Translations under genes and position numbers: made by a program
The notes under the pieces: generated by a model
What the model saw: the letters and a program-made list of their open reading frames with translations, nothing else
Database searches by the model: none
Told to the model about the DNA's origin: nothing
Part shown: one piece after another, positions 45,748 to 57,900 of the stretch
How positions within the stretch are numbered: the stretch's first letter is position 1
Layout of the letters: each line of letters begins with the position of its first letter
DNA from: Branchiostoma floridae
Taxonomy: Eukaryota; Chordata; Leptocardii; Amphioxiformes; Branchiostomatidae
Reading direction: 5' to 3'
NCBI RefSeq assembly: GCF_000003815.2
Contig: NC_049992.1
Span: forward strand, 13,020,422-13,084,421
DNA length: 64,000 nucleotides

Positions 45748-48700
45748 ATGGCTGCAGCCCGCCAAAGTTGGAAGCTGCTATCCTCCGTCACAAAACGGGT
45801 GTTTTTCCCCGTAAAGCTGTCCCAAATAGCCTCGGCAGTTCCCTTCATACATTCTATAGCTTCTCGTGACAAGTTTGAACGCCATTTTTCGACAGGTAAG
45901 CCAGAAATGCCCACAGAATCTATTAACTTTGTGGGGAGTATGAAGAAAACGCTTTTCTCGAGCCTTTTACGAGAGTTCAAAGGTCGGATCTGCCAAATGT
46001 ATACGGGGATATTTATTACCTATAAAAAGTCTACATATATACACACTATGCTATTTACTTATTGATGTATTTATAATTTTGCAATGATTTTCATGATTTT
46101 TGTATTGTTTTCAATAGTAATATCGAATCTATTTTGTCAACGTAAATCCAACACCCCTACGTTTGGTGTGTTCCCTACCAGACAACATGGGTGACGAGGA
46201 GGTGACAGCGCTGGTGATTCTCGCCGAAGGTGCGGAGGAGATGGAGACCGTAATCTCGGTCGACGTCATGCGCCGCGGAGGGGTGAGGGTCGCTCAGAAA
46301 TTGTAGACAATCAAGGACTGAAAAGCACAATGTCATGTATTTGCTTTGCTCGTGACCTCAGAGAGCAAGCGCATCAAAACCCTTACGTTACAACATACCA
46401 TGACTATGAGCTTTCATGTTGCCTATTCAGTTCTATTTTTGTTAGATACCAACAGTAAGTAGAATAGAAACAAGGGGATATGAAAAAAAAAATTCATTCA
46501 GGAGAACTAAGTATTATCCAATGCATCACAATGGCTTAACTCTTAGTCTTACTATCCAATTTGTTTTCGGATGCCCCTCTTCCATGATTATGAAGGGGGC
46601 GTGGTCATATAGGTCATCTGCGGGTATGACAGTCTGACTGTAACATTAGGAAGTTGAGTAGTTCACATTGATACAGAACATGCTGTCCAAAAGTCAATTC
46701 ATATACATANNNNNNNNNNNNNNNNNNNNNNNNNNNNNNNNNNNNNNNNNNNNNNNNNNNNNNNNNNNNNNNNNNNNNNNNNNNNNNNNNNNNNNNNNNN
46801 NNNNNNNNNNNNNNNNNNNNNNNNNNNNNNNNNNNNNNNNNNNNNNNNNNNNNNNNNNNNNNNNNNNNNNNNNNNNNNNNNNNNNNNNNNNNNNNNNNNN
46901 NNNGCTCGCAAACATGTAAGCATCTTATGTAGCATTCACTTTCTTTGCAACAAGACATTGTGTATATACAATCTTACTAATGACATAATGAAACATGATT
47001 TCGGAAACGTCCATATCCAGTTGCTGAAATAACTGCTAGTTGGCATATTTTATTACCTTGATGTCTAGCCATTGTTGATGTGTGATGAAACATGATTTAG
47101 CTCGAGGATATTTTATTACCTTGATGTCTAGCCATTGTTGATGTGTGATGAAACATGATTTAGCTCGAGGATATTTTATTACCTTGATGTCTAGCCATTG
47201 TTGATGTGTGATGTATACTTAATGTTATTTATAACATGATGAAACATGTTTTTGGATATGTTCCAAAATCATATCCAGTTGCTGGAATAACAGCTAGTTG
47301 GCATATTTTATTACCTTGATGTCTAGCCATTGTTGATCAGATGTGTGATGAAACATGATTTAGCTAGAGGATGTTTTGTTGATATCATTCAGTACATGAT
47401 GAATTTTTCACAAACATCACAGGTATGCCTGTTATGATTAAATGATACTGTTGTATTCCCCAGGGTCCCTATGATGTGGTTGTATTACCTGGAGGACTAG
47501 GAGGGGCAAAGAACCTGGCTGCTGTAAGTTACAACTTGTCATATAATATACTTGTTGCATATTATCCAACTCTACTATAGCTGCCCAATGTCTTTTGACC
47601 TCTTCTTGAGGAGCTACTAGCAGACCATTGATTTAGAATTGAAATTTGCCATTGAATTGTACATCACATTTTGTAAACAGTATGACCACCATCTTGTTTC
47701 CCTGTGACCTCTGTAGTCCCCCAAGGTGAAGGAAGTGTTACAGGAGCAGGAAGGGAAGGGATCCCTGGTGGCTGCCGTGTGTGCAGGTGAACGCTTCTTC
47801 TTGCTCTCCTTTTTTTCTCAAATTCAGTTGTCCTAACGGGCAAGTACATGCCAAAACCAATTTTTCACTTGCCCAGAATTCGAATCACATTTTCTGTATC
47901 TGTATCAATATAGCCGGTATAACCGCCCTTCGGCGTGACCAAGGAGGTTATATTCTGAATATAACCTCCTTGGCGTGACACACCATTTTCCTAATGCATT
48001 TTCACTTCCAGCTATGGAATTCTTTTATTATTGGCTCTATTTTTCTGTATTGACCACTCAATGGTTGATGCCATTACTGTGAAAAGTAACATGTACATTT
48101 ATATAAAGATGTCACTCATGGAAAAATCATATGTGCCCAATATGACATGCGCTTGCCAGATAGGCGCTTTACTTGCCCTGGACAATCGGGCTAGTGGACT
48201 TGTCCAACCCTGTCTTCTTACACATGAAATAAGATGTGAAATAATCTTTGACAGCACTTTTTTTTAACCTTCTTAACTTTTTTATCTGTGGAGGGCATTG
48301 CAATGTCTTTTTTTTTTCAATTTCATACAAGTTGACAAGGTTGCCAACCCTTTGCCTCCCCCAGGTCCCACAGCGTTGGTGAGCCATGGCATCGGGAAGG
48401 GCAAGACTGTCACCTCTCACCCCAGTGTGCAGAAGGTTATGGAAGAAGGTATCGTCCAAAGTTTTAGCTTCTAGAGTTAAATACATCTTTAAAAAATGGT
48501 TCTGAAGGGAGAAGACATCTTTGTTGTACTTTGTGTGACCCTCACTTTTTCTCTTTTGACCTCAATGAAAAGCAGAATTTCTGAATGAACAAACAAACAT
48601 CATCATCATATTGTTCCGCATCAGTACTGCAGTACTTTGCTGGGGTGTTAGATTCAATATCCATGTACATGAGCATAGTAGATAATCATTTGTATAAAGG

Positions 48701-48963
48701 TGCAATGTTTAATAAAAGTACAAAGTCTTCCCACTCTAAAAGTGCATGTAGGACTCCTCAGTAGTGTCTGTGTTTAATTTGACCTGTCCTGTTGTGTTCC
48801 AGCTGGCCACCCCTACACAGAAGCCCGTGTGTCCAGAGATGGCCACATCATCACCAGCAGGGGGCCCGGAACCTGCTTTGAGTTTGCTCTGCAGATCGTA
48901 GAGACGCTCCGAGGCAAGGAAGTGGCTGACAAACTGGTCTCTCCCATGCTGGTCAAACTGTAG
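45748..48963 (+). CDS. PARK7: Protein deglycase/redox sensor DJ-1 (PARK7), with a proposed mitochondrial presequence; one exon in an assembly gap
   Basis: DJ-1 is a small cysteine-dependent stress-response protein. Exons: 45748-45895, 46182-46282, an exon inside the Ns ending at 46915, 47464-47523, 47717-47786, 48365-48448, 48803-48963 (stop). Recognisable parts are [20 protein letters not shown] (with the conserved active-site Glu), [22 protein letters not shown] (nucleophile Cys, split across a phase-1 intron), [12 protein letters not shown] (catalytic His) and [12 protein letters not shown]. The first exon, [17 protein letters not shown] onward, is 49 codons rich in Arg/Lys/Ser with almost no acidic residues. 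It splices in phase 1 to the exon holding the usual DJ-1 Met (at 46187), giving FST-DN-MGDEE. If that exon is not used, translation would start at 46187. About 30 residues, covering the first surface cysteines, are missing in the gap. A weak ATTAAA at 49362 may be the poly(A) signal. Confidence 0.92.
46710..46903. other. Assembly gap (194 Ns) covering a PARK7 exon
   Basis: The gap is followed at once by four codons (Ala-Arg-Lys-His) and a donor GTAAGC at 46916. In DJ-1 these residues immediately precede GPYDVV, so the rest of this exon (about 90-100 bases, a multiple of three) must be in the Ns. Confidence 0.9.
47010..47370. repeat. 63-bp tandem repeat within a larger duplication
   Basis: Units beginning ATATTTTATTACCTTGATGT start at 47045, 47108 and 47171 (exactly 63 apart), with a fourth at 47303. 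The flanking block ATCCAGTTGCTG...GCTAGTTGGC precedes both the first and the fourth unit, so a ~260-bp segment was also duplicated. Intron of PARK7. Confidence 0.8.
47828..48212. mobile_element. MITE family 'CAGGGTTGGACAAGT', copy 2 (left end truncated)
   Basis: It aligns with the element at 18186-18531 through GGGCAAGT, ACTTGCCC, GGAATTCTT, TGTGAAAAGTA and the right terminus ACTTGTCCAACCCTG. The left ~30 bases, including the outer inverted repeat, are missing. A 60-70-base segment with a perfect hairpin is inserted near 47912-47979. Intron of PARK7. Confidence 0.7.
47932..47979. mobile_element. Nested hairpin element flanked by GGCGTGAC
   Basis: Arms CCAAGGAGGTTATATTC (47939-47955) and their exact complement (47957-47973) enclose a single base. 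GGCGTGAC occurs in direct orientation on both sides (47932-47939 and 47972-47979). It is absent from the sister copy at 18186, so it inserted into or expanded within this MITE. Confidence 0.6.
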
Positions 48964-51941
48964 TTCTGTCCTCTATCGATCCTCCAGGGATCTAAAGCAT
49001 TTGTTGTGTAGACATGGCTATCAAAGAAACTTGAAAATCTTGACACTGAAATGGTGAATTAGATATGTCATGTTGCTACTGTAATAACGGTTGAAACTGT
49101 AGGAAAAGTAAGAAATATTGTGGTTTAAAATTAAGTCTTTGCAATGCTGTGGTGAGTATTATTTTCTTATCACTGTAGAAACAATAATGCTTTCAAAAAG
49201 AGCTGTAAGCTATGTATGATGAAAAAAGCTGTGCTTTTAAATGGAAAACATCAAGCATGCTACTAGTAGATTGCTTGTAAAATTCTCTTTGCAAATCCAC
49301 TATTGTGTTCTTTAAATGAGTCGCGGAAGGTCAAGGTGTTCTTTGATTCTGGGAGAAGTAAATTAAAAGAATTGACAATGTGACTTACTATTCTTTTTGG
49401 TGTGTTCTTGTTGTGTTGTCTGTGATGTCTACTGTCACATACTATAATGTAATTTTCCCAGTTGGAAGAAGTAGTTCTTAATCATGCAACTTGTGATAGC
49501 AAAATCCGATATAAAACTAAATACAGGTCATCATAGTTTTAGACATTGCAAGAGAAAACAAGATAATGAACATCAAGATTATTCAAGGCAGTCTTCGAAA
49601 ATTAGAAAAAAGAGCACCTGAAAGGAGCCACAAACCTAGCCTCCTTCACAGCCTTCTGCGAGCGTTGGCATTCATTGTTGGGGTGAGTGCTTTCAACATG
49701 TGGGCCAGTTTCTTATGCTGAGCAGTTCGTTCGTGTCTGTGCCGGCTACACGTAAGAGAACTTAACCCTTGTTGAAAGTGGTAAATTTAGCCCCCCCCCC
49801 CCCCCCCCAAAAAAACACACCCAAATAATAATGCCAACACACATGGAAGGCCGGAAGAAGACTACCACAAACCCTGCTGCCACAAAACCAAAGACATTTT
49901 GATTTTGTTAACTTTTACTACCAAAACAATTTTGCATGGACAGATTGATATGTTTACATGTAATTCACACAAACATTCTCTGAAGTGAACAACCAAAAAT
50001 TCCTCCCTCATAAGAAGGGTTGCTTTATTTCCCCCCCTTTATTTCCTTTACATCCCTTTTTGGGAAACACATAAAAAGTATTCAAACATAAAAGTGAATT
50101 TTACAATGATAATGCTAGGCAAAGGCATCATGTCATGTCACTTAATGTCATGTGACTTAATCATCATTCAATACTGTAACAAACTGATGTTTTCGCTGCA
50201 GCTGAAAAGTTACTTTGTGTCTTTCAAATCTTCACCTTGAATTATGATACAAGTTGCAAGAGTTGATGGCAACACATTTAAAAAGAAACACTGGTGGAAA
50301 ATATTTGTTTACAACTTAACAGAACATCCCTTGTGCAGTCTTGGTGTTTTATATCTAGTCTGACAACTGAAGTAAAAAATCAGTTCAAAAATCAGTAAAA
50401 TCAGTAAGAAACAAATTTGTGACAAATTGGCAGTTTGATAAGACGTTTCTGAACGTTTACATAACAGCAAAACACTTATCGTTTTCCCCCATGATTATAG
50501 AGTTAACAGCTTAAACATAACAAGACAATTTATTTCAATCTTAAAATAAGGGACATACATAAGCTGGCGATTTTACTTCTGAATTACTTCTGAATATTTT
50601 AATTGCTCCACAGTTAGGATGACCCACAATTTTTATCCACATGCTGCAGTCACCACAGCATTTGTAACATTTTACACACATGGTCTCTATAAGCAGAGCT
50701 CACCTCACCTATCCCTTGACCTCTGAATGGGTTGTTGGAGCACCACGACTGTTCCATCCACTATCCTAAATACAGTCAAACCTGTGACCACATCTATGTA
50801 CGGGCCATTTTGGTTGTCCCTTTAAAGATGATTTCTTCACTGACAAAGAATCCTGCCCATAGTGACCACTGTCCACATAGACTTGACTTTACTGGCCCCC
50901 TGAGTGGTCTTCTTGGGTACGGTTTGACAGCATCAAGATTTAAAAACTGGTAATAACCTGAGGTGGGCTATATTCATTCCAGCCAACGCGCTACATCTGG
51001 TAGATACATTCTAACAAAATATTACTCCATCACCCTTTTACAAATTACAACATTTCTAGGGCTGCATCAGATATGACAGGCAGTGTACAATAATATAAGA
51101 CATAACATTTATTAAGCAATCTAGAGTTTTTTTCTAAGTCACCTTATTGAACATACTCGACTTGGTTGTAGTAATAGTTGTCATTGCATAGCTCTCAGCT
51201 CCAACATGTGACAAGCTAGCTCATAGTTTATCATCACATGAAAGACAAATACAGCTTTTCTCTTTCAAATGTTTGTATCTACATGTCATAAATAGTTTGT
51301 TCACATACAAATATAGACGTTTGTGAGTGAAGAATTCACCAGACTTCACAATATTAAGGGTACAGGAATAATCACTGTGAGGGCAACTTGAGTCCATCGA
51401 ATGACAATCTTGCCACATGTCTGTTGTCAACCTATCCAGCACAGCATAACAATCTAAGGTTCAGTCCCAGTAGCTTCAAATCTTACATGTGGACTAAAAG
51501 GTGACTGCCAACTTCCATTGGTGTTTTATCGATGTTTGCTCCAAACCATACTTAAGGATATTGCACTGTTAAAATTGCTTCAAAATTGTTCCAGTAACAA
51601 TGGGTGCTTGCGAAGTCAGTATGATTGAGGCATGGTTTCAGTCTTGTTTTACTGGGGAAAGTGAATGAACGACTTGAGGTGTAGTGCCTGAGTAAATCCC
51701 TTTCTTTTTATGATCAATTTCTTTATTGTTTAATGACATTATCAGTGAACGATACATCTACATAGAGCTGAACCTTACAAAGGGTTATGTTGGACAGTCT
51801 TTTACATCATTCTGTTCAAGGAGCTGAGAGATGCGAACTCTACTGCTACAGCCAAGTCTTACGGTAAGCTGGGCACTATCTTGGTTGGCTCTAGCCCATA
51901 GACCAAGACATCCCAGGTAAAATCTTTGCAGAGCCCTCCCC
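48964..51941. other. Tail-to-tail spacer between PARK7 and SLC25A11
   Basis: This holds the 3' UTRs of two converging genes. An 18-base poly-C run lies at 49791-49808 and a mariner-like MITE at 50771-50931. An AATAAA on the minus strand (tttatt, 51722-51727) probably ends SLC25A11 transcripts. No further gene is seen. Confidence 0.55.
50771..50931. mobile_element. Mariner-like MITE 'CAGTCAAACCTGT', spacer copy
   Basis: It starts TACAGTCAAACCTGTGACCA and ends GGTTTGACAG, with TAGTGACCACTGT and GAGTGGTC inside. Same family as 41911, 53314, 55169 and 61360. Confidence 0.6.
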
Positions 51942-54900
51942 CTAGAGGCTGCTGCCTGTCCCCTCCTCCCCCATGATGACCTTTCTGTAGAGGCGGTTCA
52001 TCTGTTCCAGGAAGATAAAGGTGATGACCGTGTGGGGGCCCAGACGGAAGTAGTATGGGGTGAACCCCTTCCACAGGCTGAACAGCCCCTCCTGTCTGAT
52101 GACCTTGTACAGCACGTCCAGCGCTCCGCGATACTCAGCCTTCCCATCCACTACCTTCATGTTCTGTATCCTGTACATAGCCGGCCAAGAATATGTTATC
52201 TCTTATGATAAGTAATAGGTCAAACATGCAAGTGTCAAGTATATGGTCTAAACTTACCCAGTAGCTGTGTTAACTTTTTTTTTCATTGTTTCCCTGTGAT
52301 TTGGTTTTTTCAATGGATATCTAGCTACATTAATCTAAAACTTTTGCTGTGTATTGTGGACGTACAGTAATATGCTTTTAACTACACGCAGTGATGTTTG
52401 GAGTTGAAAGCAACTTTGCGAGGCTTGACATCTACAAAATAATTTTTCACATAAACTGGTGTATGTCCTCCATTGTAATCACTGTGGCAAATTTTAACAA
52501 TTCAGAACATAAACACCAAATTACCCAAAATTTTCCCATTTCATGGTAGATTCTACCACAAAAAGACCTTTGATGGATCAATAAATGTTACACTCTTTTG
52601 TTCAATCAGATGCCTGATTTATATACAAAGTTTGGTGACTGACAGGTTGAGTACTGACCTGGTTTTCGCAATGTCCACTGGCATGGAGGCAGCAGTGGTG
52701 ACCAGACCACTGATCATACTGGCAAAAAAGTGACACAGGATGTTGTCACGAAACCAACCTAAGAAAACAAACAAATAATAACAAAAATAAGTGAGAAAGC
52801 ATTGATGGACATTTCACATCCAGGTAATAAGATGCACTAGTACAAACTTTTTCAAGCTACTGGATCAGTTTAATTGTTCAGATGTTTCAGATACCTCAGT
52901 CACTGAGGAAAGAGTGGATGCTGTCTGAAATGTCTGGCCATTTATAAAACTTACCAAGCTGCTTGAGTTACTTTTGAATTGTGCATTAAAAAGTAAGTGG
53001 GAAAAGTACCTATCTCAATCTTTTGATACAAGGTTGATAGCAAGTTTTATTTATCTATTTTTTACACAGAAAGTGGTTTTCAATATAGTTACAGGTAGTC
53101 CAAAGCTAAAGCCTAAAGTAAAGGTATTTCAAAAAACAAAGACACCTACCTGTACCCAAGAGGAACTGCTTGGCTTGAGAGTAAGATGCCAGCTGAGCTG
53201 CATTCACCACAACAGCTCTGGACACCGTCGGGCCACAACCCTGGAACACAAGCAAAACTGATTAACACCAAGGTGTTTGTGCTATCTAAGACACTACATT
53301 TAGTAATTAAGAAAGTCAAACCTGTCAAACCTGGTCGCTCAAGGGACTGAGCAAATTTGACCACTATGAACTATAACTTCAAGGCCACCCTAAATTTATT
53401 GGTTGTTTCACAGATTTTTTCAGAAAAAAATTCAACTGACAGGTAAAAACAAAATGCACAAGTAGTTATGAACATGAATAAGACTACAGTACAACTTGAC
53501 TTTTTCAATACTAATCAAAGACTTCTGGTTTCATCATTTTAAGCAGCACAAATATCTGCAAGCTGTATTTTACTACCTTTAGCTCTGGGACACAGCAAGG
53601 GACCTCACCTTTCCCTGTTTCATTCCTATTGCCCTATTGTTTTCATGACAATCTATCTATTCTGTATTATAGGTACTCACTCTCCATAAAGTGAAGAGAC
53701 CTTCTTCCCTAGTTATCCGAGCCAAGGCATTGAAAACACTGCTGTAGTTCCTTCTTTCAGCTACCGGTAATCTACAATTGGGGGTGAAAAGACATTCAAC
53801 CATTTGAAAAACATATGACATGTTTGAGCTTGTGCAGTTTGTTGCTCATCACATTAAGACTTGACATACCAAAACTGGTTCAGTGTGATATTTTTAAGCC
53901 ATCAATAGAGTACAAAAGATAAGATGAAACATGTACAAAGCAGTAGGAAAAATACAAATGTAACACAAAGCCAGAAGGAAAATGACACTGTTTATGTTTA
54001 TCAAGATGCTGACCAGAGTTATATTTTTATGTTGTATAAGAAATACATGTACTATAAATTCATAATCAAACAAGAAAGCAAAGAAGGTCCTTGCCTTCCA
54101 TCTGCTGTCATCCTTATAAGTGAGATCTCTGCAGGAGTTCCTACAAATGCACCAATTGCACCTGCTGTCATACCTGTGGACAAGAAACAACAGGTCTAAG
54201 CTATAATCAAATACTGGATACAACTACTATAATGTATTGATGTATTGTCTAAGGCGGGTATTTTGTCTTCCAGCCTATTCAATCTAACCGCCTTATTGCA
54301 ATGTCTCATATATATAGTATCATCATTCTCACAACACTTCAAAGTGTCTAAGCAGTGTACACACCTATCCCTGCTTTCATGAAGAAGTTAGGGGGCTGAC
54401 CATTCTTGCTAAATTTCTCAAACAGAATGGTGTAGATACCCAGACGGGTGGTGGTGTAGGAGGCTTGTCGTAGAAGCCCTGCAGACAACCTGGAGAAAGA
54501 AAAAGCCTCACCAGTACTGTACCATATGATAATGTGCTATGAACGTGGTGTATAACATTTGAGGTAACAAAGCCAACACACTTGTTACAATTTCATTTAT
54601 TTCTTGAACCTATCAAAGCAAACTTTTGTAGTAGGATCATCAGAAAATGGCAACTGTTAGCAAAACTTGACTCCACAAACAAAGAAATCTTGCTACAAGC
54701 AGAAAAAGTCCTTCTTAACTTATGTATATATCTACTCATTAGATTTGTTATACTACTTATAGTTAAGAATAAGAATAAAGATGTCAGTTGCACTTACCCT
54801 GTATACATGCCAATAATGCCTTCAGATCTCAATATACTTGACACAGCATGAAAACTGGTCTTATATTGTCTCTTCCCCCCTCCTTCACCTGGAAACAAAA

Positions 54901-57900
54901 GTAACAAGAATTTACAACAGATTTAAATGATATTATTCAGTTGTATATCGGATCCATACCCTAATTAAGAATAAATGACACTTATTGAATAATCAAAGGA
55001 TAGGTGAATTCAGACATCCCTACAATCAAATAAAACTCATCCAAATATTTAAACATCAACAAAACCTTAGAATTACACTTACCACTTAGCTGCATTCTAT
55101 TTTTCACCAGGTCGAGGGGTTGAACAAATAGAGTTGCACCCATGCTGCAAAATAGCAAAAACAATTTACAGTCAAACCTGTCTATAGCGGCCACTCAAGG
55201 GACTGGTCAAAATTGGCCACTATAGAGAGGTGGCCACTATAGAGAATATGCTAATTATTTGACCACAAGCAATAAGTTACACATGGTTTTAGTACCGACT
55301 GATCTTTATTCACACAATACAGTACTGTACATGTACTGCAATGATTTTTACACTATATGTATTAAGAAAATAAAAAGTTTGAAATGTTCTACAGTTGATA
55401 TTGTCTGAAGAGACCGGCATAGGGTGACGATACGGCCGCTGTATATGGCCGAACGCGTGCCGAAACATAGATCAGCGGTCCGCGTGGCCGTAATCGGCAG
55501 TGTTTTTGTACCTGCGGGACCGGAAATTGTGTGGCCGTGGCCGCGTTGGACAGGTGGCCGCTAAGCCTATTTCTTAATCATTACGAATCCAAGGGACCGA
55601 CAAAAAGTGGCCACTATAGGCAAGTGGCCGTTATGCAAAGGTGGCCGCTAATACAGGTTTGACTGTATACCTAAATTGCCAAGGCATGAACAATAATAGT
55701 GAAGAATCAAAGAGCTTAATTCTAAGTACTGCAAGTAATTCATACTTTTCTAAGTTAATGATCTTAGTCAGTGCATCTGCACTTTGTCCTACTTTGCTAA
55801 TTTGTAACTTAAGTTTATGTGACCTGTGTTGACTGACTGAGCAGTATTCTGTATTGTACCTTTATGAGTACTATTGTCATTTGTTCCTTTGTCATCTGTT
55901 CCTTTGCGCATAATAGCTACCATGCAAAAGTTAAAGGCAATCTAAACAACAACTCTGTCTAGATAATTGAGTGGTCAAACAAGTAACTAGTTCTTTTCAA
56001 TACTAGTGTATTCCTAATGCAAATACAAATTGTAAAGGTTGGGTTGTTAGAGCATGCAAATTGATGCCAAAAGGTGGGAATACACATCACTTTTTACAAA
56101 ATTGTGAATGGTATCATTAATATACCTTTAACCCAGTACCTTAAACCAGCCCAACGCAGAACCAGAGGAAGTCACATGTTTAAATATCAGTTTATCACAG
56201 CTAGAAGAGACTGCTTCAAATTTTCTTTTTTCCCTCGCACGGTAGTTGAGTGGAACAGGCTGCCAGGGCACACTGCCCAGGCCCCGTCAGTCGAGGTCTT
56301 TAAGGCCGGTTTGGCTGCCTCGCCCTAATCCGCAAGCCACCCCCCCCCCCTCAGCGACACGCCAGTGGGGTTTTTCGAGGGTAACAAAGACGAAGATTTT
56401 TAATTGGCATTAGTGCAAAAAATTAACATTGTGACCTCTTTGTCTTGCATTATTTGTAACCAAAGTAAACATACATTCTAACATTCTAACAAGAAGTATG
56501 ATACACAGACACATCACTCCACATCAAATCAATACGACACAGGTGTTGCATCATGCAAACTGTCAAAGGTTACTACAGGTCACTGATCAGCTAGATCAAG
56601 AGCAGGGATAGGTGATATTCTTATCTTTTCCTTTTTTCATCGCGTTACTACTTATAATGGAACATTTTTCTTATGCCATGCCCATCTTTCTTACTATTTT
56701 GAATCTTTTCTTTTTCTTTGGTTTCAACATACAAACTTTCTTTCTGCACTGTATACACCTGACAACTCCAATTTGCCCCCGATATACAAGTAGTTCATTC
56801 GTTTATGCATAGATTATAGCTGCAGGGCACAGACTTTGAATGAAGATCAAATGGCCTGGGCTGCATTCACGGTGCACACCCCAGTTCTTCCGCCACCGGG
56901 GTCCGTGGTAGTGCGCGACAAAAAAGTGACGAAAGGCTTCCGAGGGTCTATGTTTGAGTTGAGATTTCTCATTATTTCCTGCGAAATGACATTAAACGGT
57001 TACATGGCTGAAAAGCGTAGGAAATGGTGTGTTTTTGGTGCAAATTGCGTTTTGGTCCGCGGCTTACTTTCGGGATATCCCTACGCCTGAATGTGATTAG
57101 GCTCGTGACCTAGATTGAGCTCTGAAGCGCTGTGTTAAGCCAAGTTGCAATGCCGCGCGTCTTGGATGATTAAAAAAACTGTAGTACTAGAATTTTCTTC
57201 ATAATTGGCTGGATTACTCTTTAGACTTTCCTCTTTCTGGCAGTATCAGTCGTGCTTGCCGGAAAAATCTGCTTCATCTGTTTTATCCAATGCGAAAATG
57301 CCCGATTTTGTGCATCATTTTTGACATGAAAATAATGGTTTTTCCCTATAATTTTTCAAAATTAAAGAAGTTGAAGGATCAAAACTCAGTTGGTCTTGTA
57401 GCTGAAGGAATATCTTCTCACCCCATAACTAGTTATTTTGCTTCAGGATAATTCCCTGGAAGAGATGGTCGCTAGACTTCAGGGTGTGCCGCCTCCATTT
57501 GAAACCCCAAATAAACTGGGGTGTGCCCCCTTCAGTTGGAATCCCAAGAAAGCAGGGAGGTTTTACATGACAAGAGGCAAGACTTTTGAAACTTTGATTA
57601 CAAAGTAATTATAAACATGTCCATTAATCCCACTGCTTGCATTTCTAGCTCAGTAGTCTGCATTTCCAAACGTTATGATTGTTTCCGAATAAGACGTTGA
57701 ATCTTTTAGAGTGGAGAAGAAAATTGCACAAATATGATCATGAACATAATTTGCTGACAGTCAATCTACAACAAGAGGGCGTGAACCAGTTCCCGCGCTC
57801 TGTCCTCTATTAGTATTAGCTCCCTCCTGGAGACCACACAAAATGATTTGCCAAGCCAAGCTAGCTGAGGGGCGTGACGAGAAAACATCTCTCTTTTAAC

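Noticed and set aside
45702-45980. 92-codon minus-strand frame between FHAD1-B and PARK7
   Set aside because: It overlaps the proposed presequence exon of PARK7 in antisense and has no splice or family support.
46614-46958. Open reading frames running through the Ns on both strands
   Set aside because: They exist only because Ns were translated as unknown residues; the real content is an assembly gap with a PARK7 exon.
47045-47370. Regular 63-bp repeats as a CRISPR array
   Set aside because: The units are contiguous with no variable spacers, and the locus is intronic in an animal gene.
56836-57090. 84-codon plus-strand frame in SLC25A11 intron 1
   Set aside because: No similarity recognised, and it lacks the compositional signature of the nearby LINE fragment.
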